Shown here in pieces: positions 1 through 6,949 of a stretch of DNA of 46,367 bases. Within the stretch, counting starts at the first letter, position 1, and every line of letters begins with the position of its first letter. The stretch is taken from assembly GCF_001456025.1 (NCBI RefSeq), contig NZ_LMTZ01000167.1, forward strand, positions 1 through 46,367, given 5' to 3'. The notes under the pieces are model-generated. The model was given only the letters and a program-made list of their open reading frames with translations. It made no database searches and was not told the origin of the DNA. The DNA is from Mastigocoleus testarum BC008 (GTDB taxonomy: Bacteria; Cyanobacteriota; Cyanobacteriia; Cyanobacteriales; Nostocaceae). Made by a program: the position numbers and the translations under genes.

Positions 1-228
1 ACAAGCTATTTGCTCAAAAAACTTCGGGAACATATATAACGGTTTAGACACAAATCCTAATCCGTTTAAAATCATTGCTTTGACAACATGTCCTGCACTG
101 ACTTTTTCTCCTGGTTTTGACCCTAATAAATCATTAATTATTTCTACTAATCCAATGGAATCTACGATTCCTGCTACTATCCCTAAATGGTCTATATTTT
201 GTATTTCAACATCTTTTATATCAAACAT
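1..228 (-). CDS. DUF4277 / IS1634-family transposase, N-terminal part (runs off left edge)
   Basis: Reading leftwards from an ATG at 228, an open frame of 76 codons continues past the window edge without a stop. It contains the conserved start of the DUF4277 domain of IS1634-type transposases: an NxDHLGIVAGIVDxIGLVE stretch at about residues 10-29, then EKVSAGHVVKAMILNGLGF at about 41-59, and a PLYMFPKFFE-like segment at the end. This N-terminal domain precedes the DDE catalytic core, which would lie outside the window, so intactness cannot be judged. The 5' flank (229-437) is AT-rich, with a small inverted repeat ATGAGA/TCTCAT at about 371-398; no convincing terminal inverted repeat was identified. 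The family call rests on recognised sequence similarity. Confidence 0.85.
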   Translation of the reverse strand, partial: MFDIKDVEIQNIDHLGIVAGIVDSIGLVEIINDLLGSKPGEKVSAGHVVKAMILNGLGFVSKPLYMFPKFFEQIAC

Positions 229-437
229 AAAAACAGAATTTTACAACACAATTCTGTTTAAATTCTCACATTATTATTTCGAGCAAAAATATTTTCTTAC
301 TTTTTTAAGAATCTTTTTAGCCTCATCAAAGACTTCAACTCAAAATACTTTTTGATAGATCCCAAATTTAATGAGATAACTTCCCATTAGTCTCATGAAT
401 ATCTAAGTCTTGTTTAATAAATATGTACTAAAAAATC

Positions 438-908
438 TCATCCCCTTGGTGTGTGACAGTTAGGGTGCGGAAGATGGGTTAAAAGTGTAGAGTTAATATC
501 TTTTTTTAAAAAGGTAATCGTATCTCCAACAAATTTATGAGAATCCCTTACTAGTTTCTTTTGGTTTTCGCCAGTGGTACCAAATTCAAGTTTATCGGGG
601 TGAACTTCTTTTATTAGTTTTAGTAAAGCTACTAATGTCGTAGAGACTTCTAGAATGTCACCATCCCATTTAACTTGAACTTGTTCAGAGTGTTTTCTAA
701 TTAAGTTAATGCGCTCCAATTTCAGTAAGGCTTCATCACCATCAGCCCATTTAACTTGAATTTTCTCAGAATTTTCTCCAAATGAGTTTATGTGCTCCAG
801 TAGCAGTAAGGCTTTAACAAGAGCTAACGCACGTTCTTGGGCTTTTTTTCCTTTGGCGTATTTGCGTCCGATAGTTCTATTTTCACCTCCTCTAGCATCG
901 TTTCCCAT
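438..908 (-). CDS. hypothetical small charged helical protein with an internal duplication
   Basis: A 156-aa frame starts at the ATG at 908, with a GAGAG Shine-Dalgarno-like stretch about 7 nt upstream. I do not recognise the family. The protein is lysine- and leucine-rich and probably helical. Residues about 32-59 and 60-87 are an imperfect duplication: ALLLLEHIN... followed by ...EKIQVKWADGD, then ALLKLERIN... followed by ...EQVQVKWDGD. No signal peptide or membrane segment is visible. It sits between a transposase fragment and a tandem repeat, so it could be a fragment of a longer protein. A competing overlapping frame at 824-1036 is much less protein-like. Confidence 0.4.
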   Translation of the reverse strand: MGNDARGGENRTIGRKYAKGKKAQERALALVKALLLLEHINSFGENSEKIQVKWADGDEALLKLERINLIRKHSEQVQVKWDGDILEVSTTLVALLKLIKEVHPDKLEFGTTGENQKKLVRDSHKFVGDTITFLKKDINSTLLTHLPHPNCHTPRG

Positions 909-1170
909 AAACTAGCTCTCGACAAAGTTTTTGAATTTTTGAATCTGCTACTTGCTTTAAGTGGCTGTAATAAAAAGCTGTAACAAAAAATTAATATTTT
1001 GCAATAAAGCATGCTTAAGAAAAACTTCCTAAGCACTCAAAACCCTATTATAGATAATTTGTGAGAAGCGCTTTGAAATTTAGTTGCTGTTTCTTCTCAA
1101 GCAAACAATTCCATATTAAATCAATTTAGCTAACACCTTTTAGAGAAGATCCATTCCTCCCTTGGGGGAG

Positions 1171-1314
1171 GTTAGGTGGGGGTTAGTAACTTTCGGTGAA
1201 GTTGAGAAAGTTAGGTGGGGGTTAGTAACTTTCGGTGAGGTTGGGAAAGTTAGGTGGGGGTTAGTAACTTTCGGTGAGGTTGGAGTTAGGTGGAAGTTAG
1301 TAACTTTCGGTGAG
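1171..1314. repeat. 39-bp tandem repeat, about 3.7 copies
   Basis: Units begin with GTTAGGTGG at 1171, 1210, 1249 and 1285, giving spacings of 39, 39 and 36 bp. Each carries GTTAGTAACTTTCGGTGA. Because the period is a multiple of three and lacks stops, it opens long frames on both strands (about 1140-1517 and 1162-1506); these are artefacts of the repeat and not genes. It lies about 200 bp upstream of hisS. Confidence 0.9.
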
Positions 1315-1352
1315 ACAACTTGTTCCTTGTCTCTGGCAAGGAACACATTACT

Positions 1353-1422
1353 GGAGGCTCTGCCTCCGGTACAATACACGAGGCGGAGCCTCTTGCGATG
1401 GATTCCCAGGCTGAGCCTAGGA
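1353..1422. repeat. cyanobacterial interspersed palindromic repeats upstream of hisS
   Basis: Three short self-complementary blocks follow one another: GGAGGCTCTGCCTCC at 1353-1367, GAGGCGGAGCCTC at 1380-1392 and CCCAGGCTGAGCCTAGG at about 1405-1421. Such blocks are common noncoding dispersed repeats in Nostocales genomes. Apart from these and the 39-bp tandem repeat, the 909-1510 gap shows no gene. Confidence 0.7.
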
Positions 1423-1510
1423 ACCAGATCATACAAAAAAATTAAGCTTTCCCCCAGTACCGCTAAACTGATGAATGTGAATTCATCAAACGAAAGCAGT
1501 AACTGAAGAA

Positions 1511-2899
1511 ATGGCAAAGGCAGATAAAATAAATTTTACGACTCCCAGCGGGTTCCCAGAATTTTTACCTGGGGAAAAGCGCCTTGAGGTATACTTACTT
1601 GATACAATTCGCGGGGTATTTGAAAGCTACGGATTTACCCCCATCGAAACTCCAGCAGTAGAACGCTTAGAAGTTTTGCAAGCCAAGGGCAATCAAGGCG
1701 ATAACATCATTTATGGTATCGATCCAATTTTACCCCCCAATCGACAAGCAGAAAAAGACAAAGCTGGTGAAAGCGGTTCCGAAGCCAGAGCTTTAAAATT
1801 CGATCAAACCGTTCCCCTCGCAGCTTATATTGCTCGTAACTTGAATAATTTAACTTTTCCCTTTGCTCGCTACCAAATGGATCCAGTATTTCGGGGAGAA
1901 AGAGCAAAAGATGGACGTTTCCGTCAGTTCCGTCAGTGTGACATCGATGTAATTGCTCGTCGCGAACTCAGTTTGCTATATGATGCTCAAATGCCAGCAA
2001 TCATTTCTGAGATATTTACAGCAATTAAGATTGGCGATTTTGTAATTCGGATCAACAACCGTAAAATTCTCACCGGTTTCTTTCAGTCGGTCGGTGTAGC
2101 GGAAGATAAAATTAGATCCTGCGTCAATATTATCGATAACCTGGAAAAAATCGGCGAAACCAAAGTTAAGCAAGAATTAGACAAAATTGGGATTTCTGCA
2201 GAACAAACCCAACAGATTATTGATTTTATTAAAATTGATGGTACGGTCGAACAAATTTTAAACGAACTTAAAAACTTAACCGAAAAAATGCCAGAAGCCG
2301 AGCAATTTAAGTTGGGAGTAACTGAATTAGCTACAGTAATTTCTGGAGTCAGAAATTTGGGAGTATCAGAAAATAATTTTTGTATTGATTTATCTATTGC
2401 TCGCGGTCTTAATTATTATACCGGTACAGTTTATGAAACTACATTAATTGGACATGAAGCCCTAGGTAGCATCTGTTCTGGGGGTCGATATGAAGAATTA
2501 GTAGGGATGTTTTTAGGTGAAAAAATGCCCGGTGTGGGTATATCAATTGGTTTAACTCGCCTAATTAGTCGTTTACTTAAAGCTGGTATTCTTGATGTCT
2601 TACCTTCTACTCCTGCTCAAGTGATGGTGGTAAACATGCAAAACGAATTAATGCCTACTTATTTACAAGTTTCCCAACAACTTCGTCAAGCAGGAATTAA
2701 TGTTATTACTAGTTTCGACCAACGTTCCTTGGGTAAACAATTTCAACTAGCAGAAAAACAAGGTATTTCATTGTGTGTAATCATTGGTACTGAAGAAGCA
2801 AAAACCAACAAAGCAGCACTCAAAGACTTGAGAAATCGCGAGCAAATTGAAGTTACTCAGGAAGAACTAGCCGCGCAAATTCAAAAAAGGCTTAGTTAA
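1511..2899 (+). CDS. hisS: histidine--tRNA ligase (HisRS)
   Basis: This class II aminoacyl-tRNA synthetase charges tRNA-His in the cytoplasm. The 462-aa length fits the family. Visible landmarks are the N-terminal GFPEFLPGEKR segment (residues 14-24), the motif 2 region FARYQMDPVFRGERAKDGRF (118-137) with the catalytic-type FRQCDID following, the HisRS signature ARGLNYYTGTVYE near residue 300, and motif 3 with GGRYEELVGMF and GVGISIGLTRL near 326-350. The C-terminal roughly 95 residues form the anticodon-binding domain. The ATG at 1511 starts directly at the conserved N-terminus. It appears monocistronic, and converges on the carbonic anhydrase gene with a palindrome between them. Confidence 0.96.
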   Translation: MAKADKINFTTPSGFPEFLPGEKRLEVYLLDTIRGVFESYGFTPIETPAVERLEVLQAKGNQGDNIIYGIDPILPPNRQAEKDKAGESGSEARALKFDQTVPLAAYIARNLNNLTFPFARYQMDPVFRGERAKDGRFRQFRQCDIDVIARRELSLLYDAQMPAIISEIFTAIKIGDFVIRINNRKILTGFFQSVGVAEDKIRSCVNIIDNLEKIGETKVKQELDKIGISAEQTQQIIDFIKIDGTVEQILNELKNLTEKMPEAEQFKLGVTELATVISGVRNLGVSENNFCIDLSIARGLNYYTGTVYETTLIGHEALGSICSGGRYEELVGMFLGEKMPGVGISIGLTRLISRLLKAGILDVLPSTPAQVMVVNMQNELMPTYLQVSQQLRQAGINVITSFDQRSLGKQFQLAEKQGISLCVIIGTEEAKTNKAALKDLRNREQIEVTQEELAAQIQKRLS

Positions 2900-2928
2900 C
2901 AATTATTTTCGGCAAAACGTACTAATCT

Positions 2929-2956
2929 GTAGAGACGTTGCATGCAACGTCTCTGC
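2929..2956. repeat. dispersed GAGACGTTGCATGC palindrome, copy 1
   Basis: Bases 2931-2954 form a perfect 24-nt palindrome centred on GTTGCATGCAAC. The same block recurs at 5433-5462, 6818-6845 and 43212-43241. Here it sits between the convergent hisS and carbonic anhydrase genes, where a transcribed hairpin could help end both transcripts, but no T-run follows. Confidence 0.9.
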
Positions 2957-3041
2957 AAATATCCTAGTTACTATCGCTAATATCATGATGTTTTCCTAGT
3001 TCCCCTTCCCGTTCCCTTTTCCCCACTCCCTCCCTATAACA

Positions 3042-3836
3042 TCAAGATTGCGATCGCAATAAAAATCTCCGGTTCAAACTTTGTACCGGTCTTGCATTCA
3101 TCGGAAATAACTCAGCAAATGTCTGTACCTGTAGATTGGATACCTCAACTGGTTTTTGTAAAACAATCCAATGAACGTTTTCCGAACAAGGAGGAGTTGT
3201 TAGAGAACCATGATAGCGATAAGAATTTAGGTCTGTTGGTAATAAGTTAGTAGCATTAATGGTTACATCTGAACTGATTTCTTTACCTCTTTGTGTGTTT
3301 GGTATTGCTTTCCAAATACTCTCTAAAGTTTTATTCTCCTCACCTTGTTTGAGAAGTACACCCAATACAGCAAAAGCTCCCTGATGATTTTGATGGACTA
3401 GATGTAACTCCATGGGAAAACTTTCATTATCAATCTTGTGCTCGCTGGGATGATGGAAATGGAATTGCACTAACTCGTAAGACTCCCCATCTACAGTTAA
3501 GAAACTTCCTGGTTCGTAATTCACTTGAATAGTATGACCATTATTGATAACTTTCAGGGGAGAATTTCCATAGTTAACTTCTAACTCAGGAAGATCCGCT
3601 CCAATTGCAGATGAATCTATATTAATTGGTGACTGACTTCTTCCCGATTTACAACTGGAAAATTCAGGTGATAACTTAGCCCAGTTACCTGGTCCCTCTT
3701 CACCGATATAACCCCAATGAACTTTACTAGTTTTATTTGAGGCTAACACTGAAGCTCGGAAACTCAAACTTGCTGTGGTAGCTGCGAATCCAATCCCAGA
3801 CCAGGTCAAATTTCTTAATAATTTTCTTCTACGCAT
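3042..3836 (-). CDS. ecaA: alpha-class carbonic anhydrase, Tat-type signal (EcaA-like)
   Basis: It interconverts CO2 and bicarbonate, probably in the periplasm. The 264-aa protein opens with a twin-arginine-like leader (MRRRKLLRNL, then a hydrophobic stretch to about residue 32). The alpha-CA fold follows: HWGYIGEEGP at 40-49, SQSPINI at 67-73, the zinc-binding QFHFHHPSEH with H126 and H128, ELHLVH with the third ligand H145, and SLTTPPCSENVHW near the substrate pocket. The three zinc histidines and the TTPPC loop are all present, so it should be active. The gene symbol follows cyanobacterial EcaA; the physiological role in cyanobacteria is not settled. Confidence 0.93.
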   Translation of the reverse strand: MRRRKLLRNLTWSGIGFAATTASLSFRASVLASNKTSKVHWGYIGEEGPGNWAKLSPEFSSCKSGRSQSPINIDSSAIGADLPELEVNYGNSPLKVINNGHTIQVNYEPGSFLTVDGESYELVQFHFHHPSEHKIDNESFPMELHLVHQNHQGAFAVLGVLLKQGEENKTLESIWKAIPNTQRGKEISSDVTINATNLLPTDLNSYRYHGSLTTPPCSENVHWIVLQKPVEVSNLQVQTFAELFPMNARPVQSLNRRFLLRSQS

Positions 3837-4685
3837 ATGTCTTCTCTTTTACAACAAGAATCTAAAATCAATAATATTTGATGTATCTATGTAAAATTTG
3901 GTATCTGCTGATTCAGTACTGATACGCGAATATCTATATGTGCAGTACTAATAGATTAATTATCCATCGACAGATAAATGCTGAGGATTAATACGAAAAT
4001 ATAATCCTTTTCACTAGCAATTAATCTATTTAATATTTACTGCTATTAACTTTATTTGTTGGGAATATCTATAATTAATTCGTAATGAGCACTATGCTGT
4101 GCAACAAATAAAATTAAACCATCACAGATTTACAATTAATTAAAATAGGGATAACTTATAACATTGATTGTCTAACCTAAACTAATCACAATTAATTAAA
4201 TAACCAAGCTCCTAGAACTTAGGCGTTTTATATGTCAATAAAAAATAAAAATCATAGGTAACACGAAAACACTCCCCAAAAAAAATAAATCAAATTTAGA
4301 TACAGTTTATTAATTATTTAATTTCATGTCTGATTTTATCTCTGTAAAAATCCACTAATATAACCACATCAATAAAACAGTGGCTATCTGTGAATAACAC
4401 TTTCTTGCCAAGAAAAATAAAGAAAGCATTATTCACAGCTATTTTTCTGTCAATCCTCAAATTTATTTAGGGAACACTAATTGCCGACCTAAAAATAGTG
4501 ACGTTCAGCAAATGTTTATTTTTTTGAAGGATTATTAATAAGATTATATACATTTGCAACAGATACAATCATCCCCAAGAAAGAGATTTTTGCAAATGTT
4601 TTTTAAAGCTTTGACACCACCCATTACACAAACTTAATATATCCAAACATAGTTCTCCTTGTATAATTTTGCTACATTCATACCT
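3837..4685. other. long AT-rich noncoding region between ecaA and the cytochrome c6 gene
   Basis: About 850 bp separate the divergent ecaA and cytochrome genes. It is very AT-rich and no convincing protein frame is present on either strand. It must contain the promoters of both genes. The only clear structure is a strong stem-loop followed by a T-rich tract at 4388-4446, listed separately. Confidence 0.6.
4388..4446 (+). terminator. strong stem-loop with T-tract, no upstream gene (possible sRNA terminator)
   Basis: CTGTGAATAA (4388-4397) pairs perfectly with TTATTCACAG (4429-4438). After a 2-nt internal mismatch the stem continues as CTTTCTT (4400-4406) with AAGAAAG (4420-4426). A T-rich tract, CTATTTTTCTG, follows immediately on the plus strand. 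This is the form of an intrinsic terminator, but no plus-strand gene precedes it after hisS (ends 2899). It may end an unannotated transcript or be a stand-alone hairpin. Confidence 0.5.
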
Positions 4686-5198
4686 ATGAAGAAGTTACTA
4701 TCTATTGTATTTTTGGTACTTCCTTTATTATTTTTTACCTACGGTTGTGACAAAAGTGAAGCAGTAGTTGCTCCAAGTGTCAGCAATAAACCAACAACAG
4801 AAATTACCTCTGTAATCGAAACTGAAAAAACTACAGAAAAAGTTAAAGTAATTACGGATAAATCTACAGAAGAAGCTCAAGAAGTTACAGATACACAAAC
4901 AGAAACAGCAGTAAAAGAAGTTACAGAAGTGGCTATGTCTCCAGAGCATAATGGGGGAGAAATTTTCAAAGCAAATTGTGCTGCTTGTCACGCCGGTGGA
5001 GTAAATCGTATTATGGCGAATAAGTCTTTGATGAAAGACGACCTCGTAAAATATGATATGTATTCTCAAGAGGCAATTATTTACCAAGTGACTAACGGTA
5101 AAAATGCGATGCCACCTTTTAAAGGACGTCTATCTCCTGAAGAAATCCAGACAGTTGCAGATTATGTATTGCAGCAAGCCGATAATGGTTGGTCTTAA
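4686..5198 (+). CDS. petJ: cytochrome c6-like protein with lipoprotein-type N-terminus
   Basis: Residues about 88-170 are cytochrome c6: NGGEIFKANCAACHAGG with the CxxCH haem site, KYDMYSQEAIIYQVTNGKNA, the axial-Met segment AMPPFKGRLS, and a C-terminal helix ending in ADNGW. Classical soluble c6 carries electrons from cytochrome b6f to photosystem I or the oxidase in the lumen. This copy has a signal peptide ending FFTYGC, a lipobox-like sequence, and then a roughly 65-residue Thr/Glu/Lys-rich linker without structure motifs, so it is probably membrane-tethered. I chose the ATG at 4686 because the signal peptide (MKKLLSIVFL) begins there; an ATG at 4659 would add nine residues. The symbol is tentative because of the anchor. 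Confidence 0.85.
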   Translation: MKKLLSIVFLVLPLLFFTYGCDKSEAVVAPSVSNKPTTEITSVIETEKTTEKVKVITDKSTEEAQEVTDTQTETAVKEVTEVAMSPEHNGGEIFKANCAACHAGGVNRIMANKSLMKDDLVKYDMYSQEAIIYQVTNGKNAMPPFKGRLSPEEIQTVADYVLQQADNGWS

Positions 5199-5316
5199 AC
5201 CTAATTAGCTAGCGCTATTTTAGAATAAATAAACTCACAATTTACCTTTGCCTTACAAGCAAATCCTCAGCTAGAGACGTAATATTATGCCCGGTAAAAA
5301 ACTTGTGAGAAGTTTC

Positions 5317-5367
5317 GTAGTTGCGCTTTAGCGCTAAGATTTGCCTGTAGCCCTAAAGCGCAACTAC
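5317..5367. repeat. 15-bp perfect inverted repeat downstream of the cytochrome gene
   Basis: GTAGTTGCGCTTTAG (5317-5331) is the exact reverse complement of CTAAAGCGCAACTAC (5353-5367), with a 21-nt loop. A TATTTTTTTG tract follows about 10 nt later, so it may act as a terminator for the cytochrome c6 gene 120 bp upstream. It also resembles dispersed hairpin repeats. Confidence 0.6.
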
Positions 5368-5432
5368 AAACCAACATATTTTTTTGTAGGTAATTAAGCG
5401 TACATGATATAACAGATATCTCCGCAAAAGAA

Positions 5433-5462
5433 TGTAGAGACGTTGCATGCAACGTCTCTACA
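5433..5462. repeat. dispersed GAGACGTTGCATGC palindrome, copy 2
   Basis: A 30-nt perfect palindrome: TGTAGAGACGTTGCA followed by its exact reverse complement. The rest of the 5199-5714 gap has no gene. It contains the hairpin at 5317-5367, a HIP1 octamer near 5581 and a GC-rich cyanobacterial repeat (GGCGTTCCGCGAAGCGAACG) at about 5672-5693. Confidence 0.92.
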
Positions 5463-5714
5463 GCTATACAGATTTAATTTTCCACAGAGGTCTAATATAT
5501 TTATTGCATCTCCATATAACTATCACTAAGCTTATAGAAGAAGTAATATATCAAAAACTATATATTTGTAAATATTTAAGCGATCGCTGTAACAATAGTA
5601 TTAGAAACAATATACACAATTTTTTTGCAAGTGTGGTGCTAAAAGGTTAACTAAGCCCGATAAACGCCTAAAAGGCGTTCCGCGAAGCGAACGTTAGTTA
5701 CTCAATTTATAAAC

Positions 5715-6635
5715 ATGAATTGTATTTATCGCATCTTCATTTGCCTGAGTATAGTATTTTCGGTATTATTCCTACCTATTCGGACTGAAGCTTGGGCAAT
5801 AAACGATATGAGCGTAAATGCACGAGCAGTTCTAGAATCAGGTGTTAATCAAATACAAAAAGGTAAATATACAGAAGCGATAGAAAGTTTAACCCAAGCA
5901 ATTGAGATCGATCCTGATTTAGCTCAGGCTTATTATCATCGTTGTTCGGCTTACCTTGAAACTTCAGATTATCAGCAAGCTTTAGCTGATTGTAATCTAG
6001 CGCTGGAGCAAAACAGCAGCAATTTTGAGGCTTATCTGAATCGAGGTTTGGTTTATTACCGTTTGGGATTGCTAGAAGCTGCAATTACGGATTTTAACCA
6101 TTTACTTAATCTACATCCCCAAGATTATCGACTTTACTACAACCGAGCATTAGCGCGTTTTGACCAAAAGAAGTACAAGCAATCGATCGCAGATTATAAT
6201 AATGCACTTCAATTAATGCCTCAAACTGATACTCGTAAGCTAGCAGAAGTTTACAACAACCGAGGTGTAGCATACCTCAAACAAGAAAGTTTAGGAAGTG
6301 CTATTTCTGATTTTTCCCATGCAATCGCGTTAGACCAAAACGATGCTAGTTTTTACTGCAATCGGGCTTCTGTATGGCGCAAACAAAAACAATATCAAAA
6401 TGCGATCGCAGATTTTAGTAAGTCAATAGAAATTAATCCCAAACAAGGTGCAGCTTATCTCGGACGTGGTTTTACTCTTTACCAGGTAGATAAGCAAGAT
6501 AGTGGATGGGATGACTTATTTCAAGCTGCAGCTTACTTTTATACTCAGGGAGACACAAATAAATCTCATCAAATTCTTTACTTTATTGAGATTTTACGTG
6601 ACCGCGAGCAGTTGAGCGATGCTCTGGAAACTTAG
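5715..6635 (+). CDS. exported TPR-repeat protein
   Basis: The 306-aa protein begins with a signal peptide (hydrophobic residues about 6-22, cleavage probably after TEAWA near residue 28). It is followed by at least six tetratricopeptide repeats, seen as periodic A-YYHRCSAYLE, AYLNRGLVYYRLG, YYNRALARFDQKKY, VYNNRGVAYLKQ, FYCNRASVWRKQKQY and AAYLGRGFTLYQ motifs, each ending in a DP- or NP-type turn. TPR arrays are protein-protein scaffolds; the partner is unknown. The ATG at 5715 starts the signal peptide. No operon partner is evident: the next gene converges on it. Confidence 0.9.
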   Translation: MNCIYRIFICLSIVFSVLFLPIRTEAWAINDMSVNARAVLESGVNQIQKGKYTEAIESLTQAIEIDPDLAQAYYHRCSAYLETSDYQQALADCNLALEQNSSNFEAYLNRGLVYYRLGLLEAAITDFNHLLNLHPQDYRLYYNRALARFDQKKYKQSIADYNNALQLMPQTDTRKLAEVYNNRGVAYLKQESLGSAISDFSHAIALDQNDASFYCNRASVWRKQKQYQNAIADFSKSIEINPKQGAAYLGRGFTLYQVDKQDSGWDDLFQAAAYFYTQGDTNKSHQILYFIEILRDREQLSDALET

Positions 6636-6769
6636 CGCTATGCGCAAGTCATTAGCGTCGCGTGTCTGTAGGACATAAGTTTGCTACTCGCAGGTTATTC
6701 TAATCTTGAATTCTGACTTCTGTTAGCGCAGCGTTCGCGGTAGCGGAGCGTTAGCACATGCGCGACCTA

Positions 6770-6874
6770 GTAGTCTTTTCATTAATTATGACGGATTGGT
6801 TTGTTGTCAAAACCCCCGTAGAGACGTTGCATGCAACGTCTCTACAACCTATCAAAACTAATGAAAAGGACTAC
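6770..6874. mobile_element. 105-bp MITE with IS630-type ends, built around a palindrome
   Basis: The left end GTAGTCTTTTCATTAATTAT and the right end (on the minus strand) GTAGTCCTTTTCATTAGTTT mirror each other. They match the terminal inverted repeats of the IS630-family element at 44701-46098 in this window. TA dinucleotides flank both sides (6768-6769 and 6875-6876), the usual IS630/Tc1 target duplication. Bases 6818-6845 are a perfect copy of the dispersed GAGACGTTGCATGC palindrome. It has no coding capacity, so mobility would depend on a transposase in trans. Confidence 0.85.
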
Positions 6875-6906
6875 TAGCGTAAGCGTACTGTAAGTATTGC
6901 GCATAA

Positions 6907-6939
6907 TTCTGACTCCTGACTCCTGACTTCTGACTCCTG
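6907..6939. repeat. STRR, 7-bp units of the GACTCCT type
   Basis: Four consecutive units of CTGACTC/CTGACTT sequence. It is the first of the heptamer-type short tandem repeats that fill many gaps in this window. Between it and the TPR gene, GC-rich cyanobacterial repeats (GCGCAGCGTTCGCGG and similar) occupy about 6724-6755. Confidence 0.85.
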
Positions 6940-6949
6940 CGGTAAAACT

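Noticed and set aside
80..355. 91-aa plus-strand frame at the left edge
   Set aside because: It is the shadow of the DUF4277 transposase on the opposite strand, which matches a known family.
824..1036. 70-aa minus-strand frame overlapping the hypothetical gene
   Set aside because: It overlaps a better frame, has poor composition and no recognisable domain; the N-terminal hydrophobic run comes from AT-rich DNA.
1140..1517. Long frames on both strands across the 39-bp repeat
   Set aside because: They are generated by a stop-free repeat with period divisible by three, and translate to repetitive VTNPHLT or WGLVTFGE units.
5447..5650. 67-aa plus-strand frame in the gap before the TPR gene
   Set aside because: It begins inside the dispersed palindrome, has no ribosome-binding site and shows no protein-like pattern.
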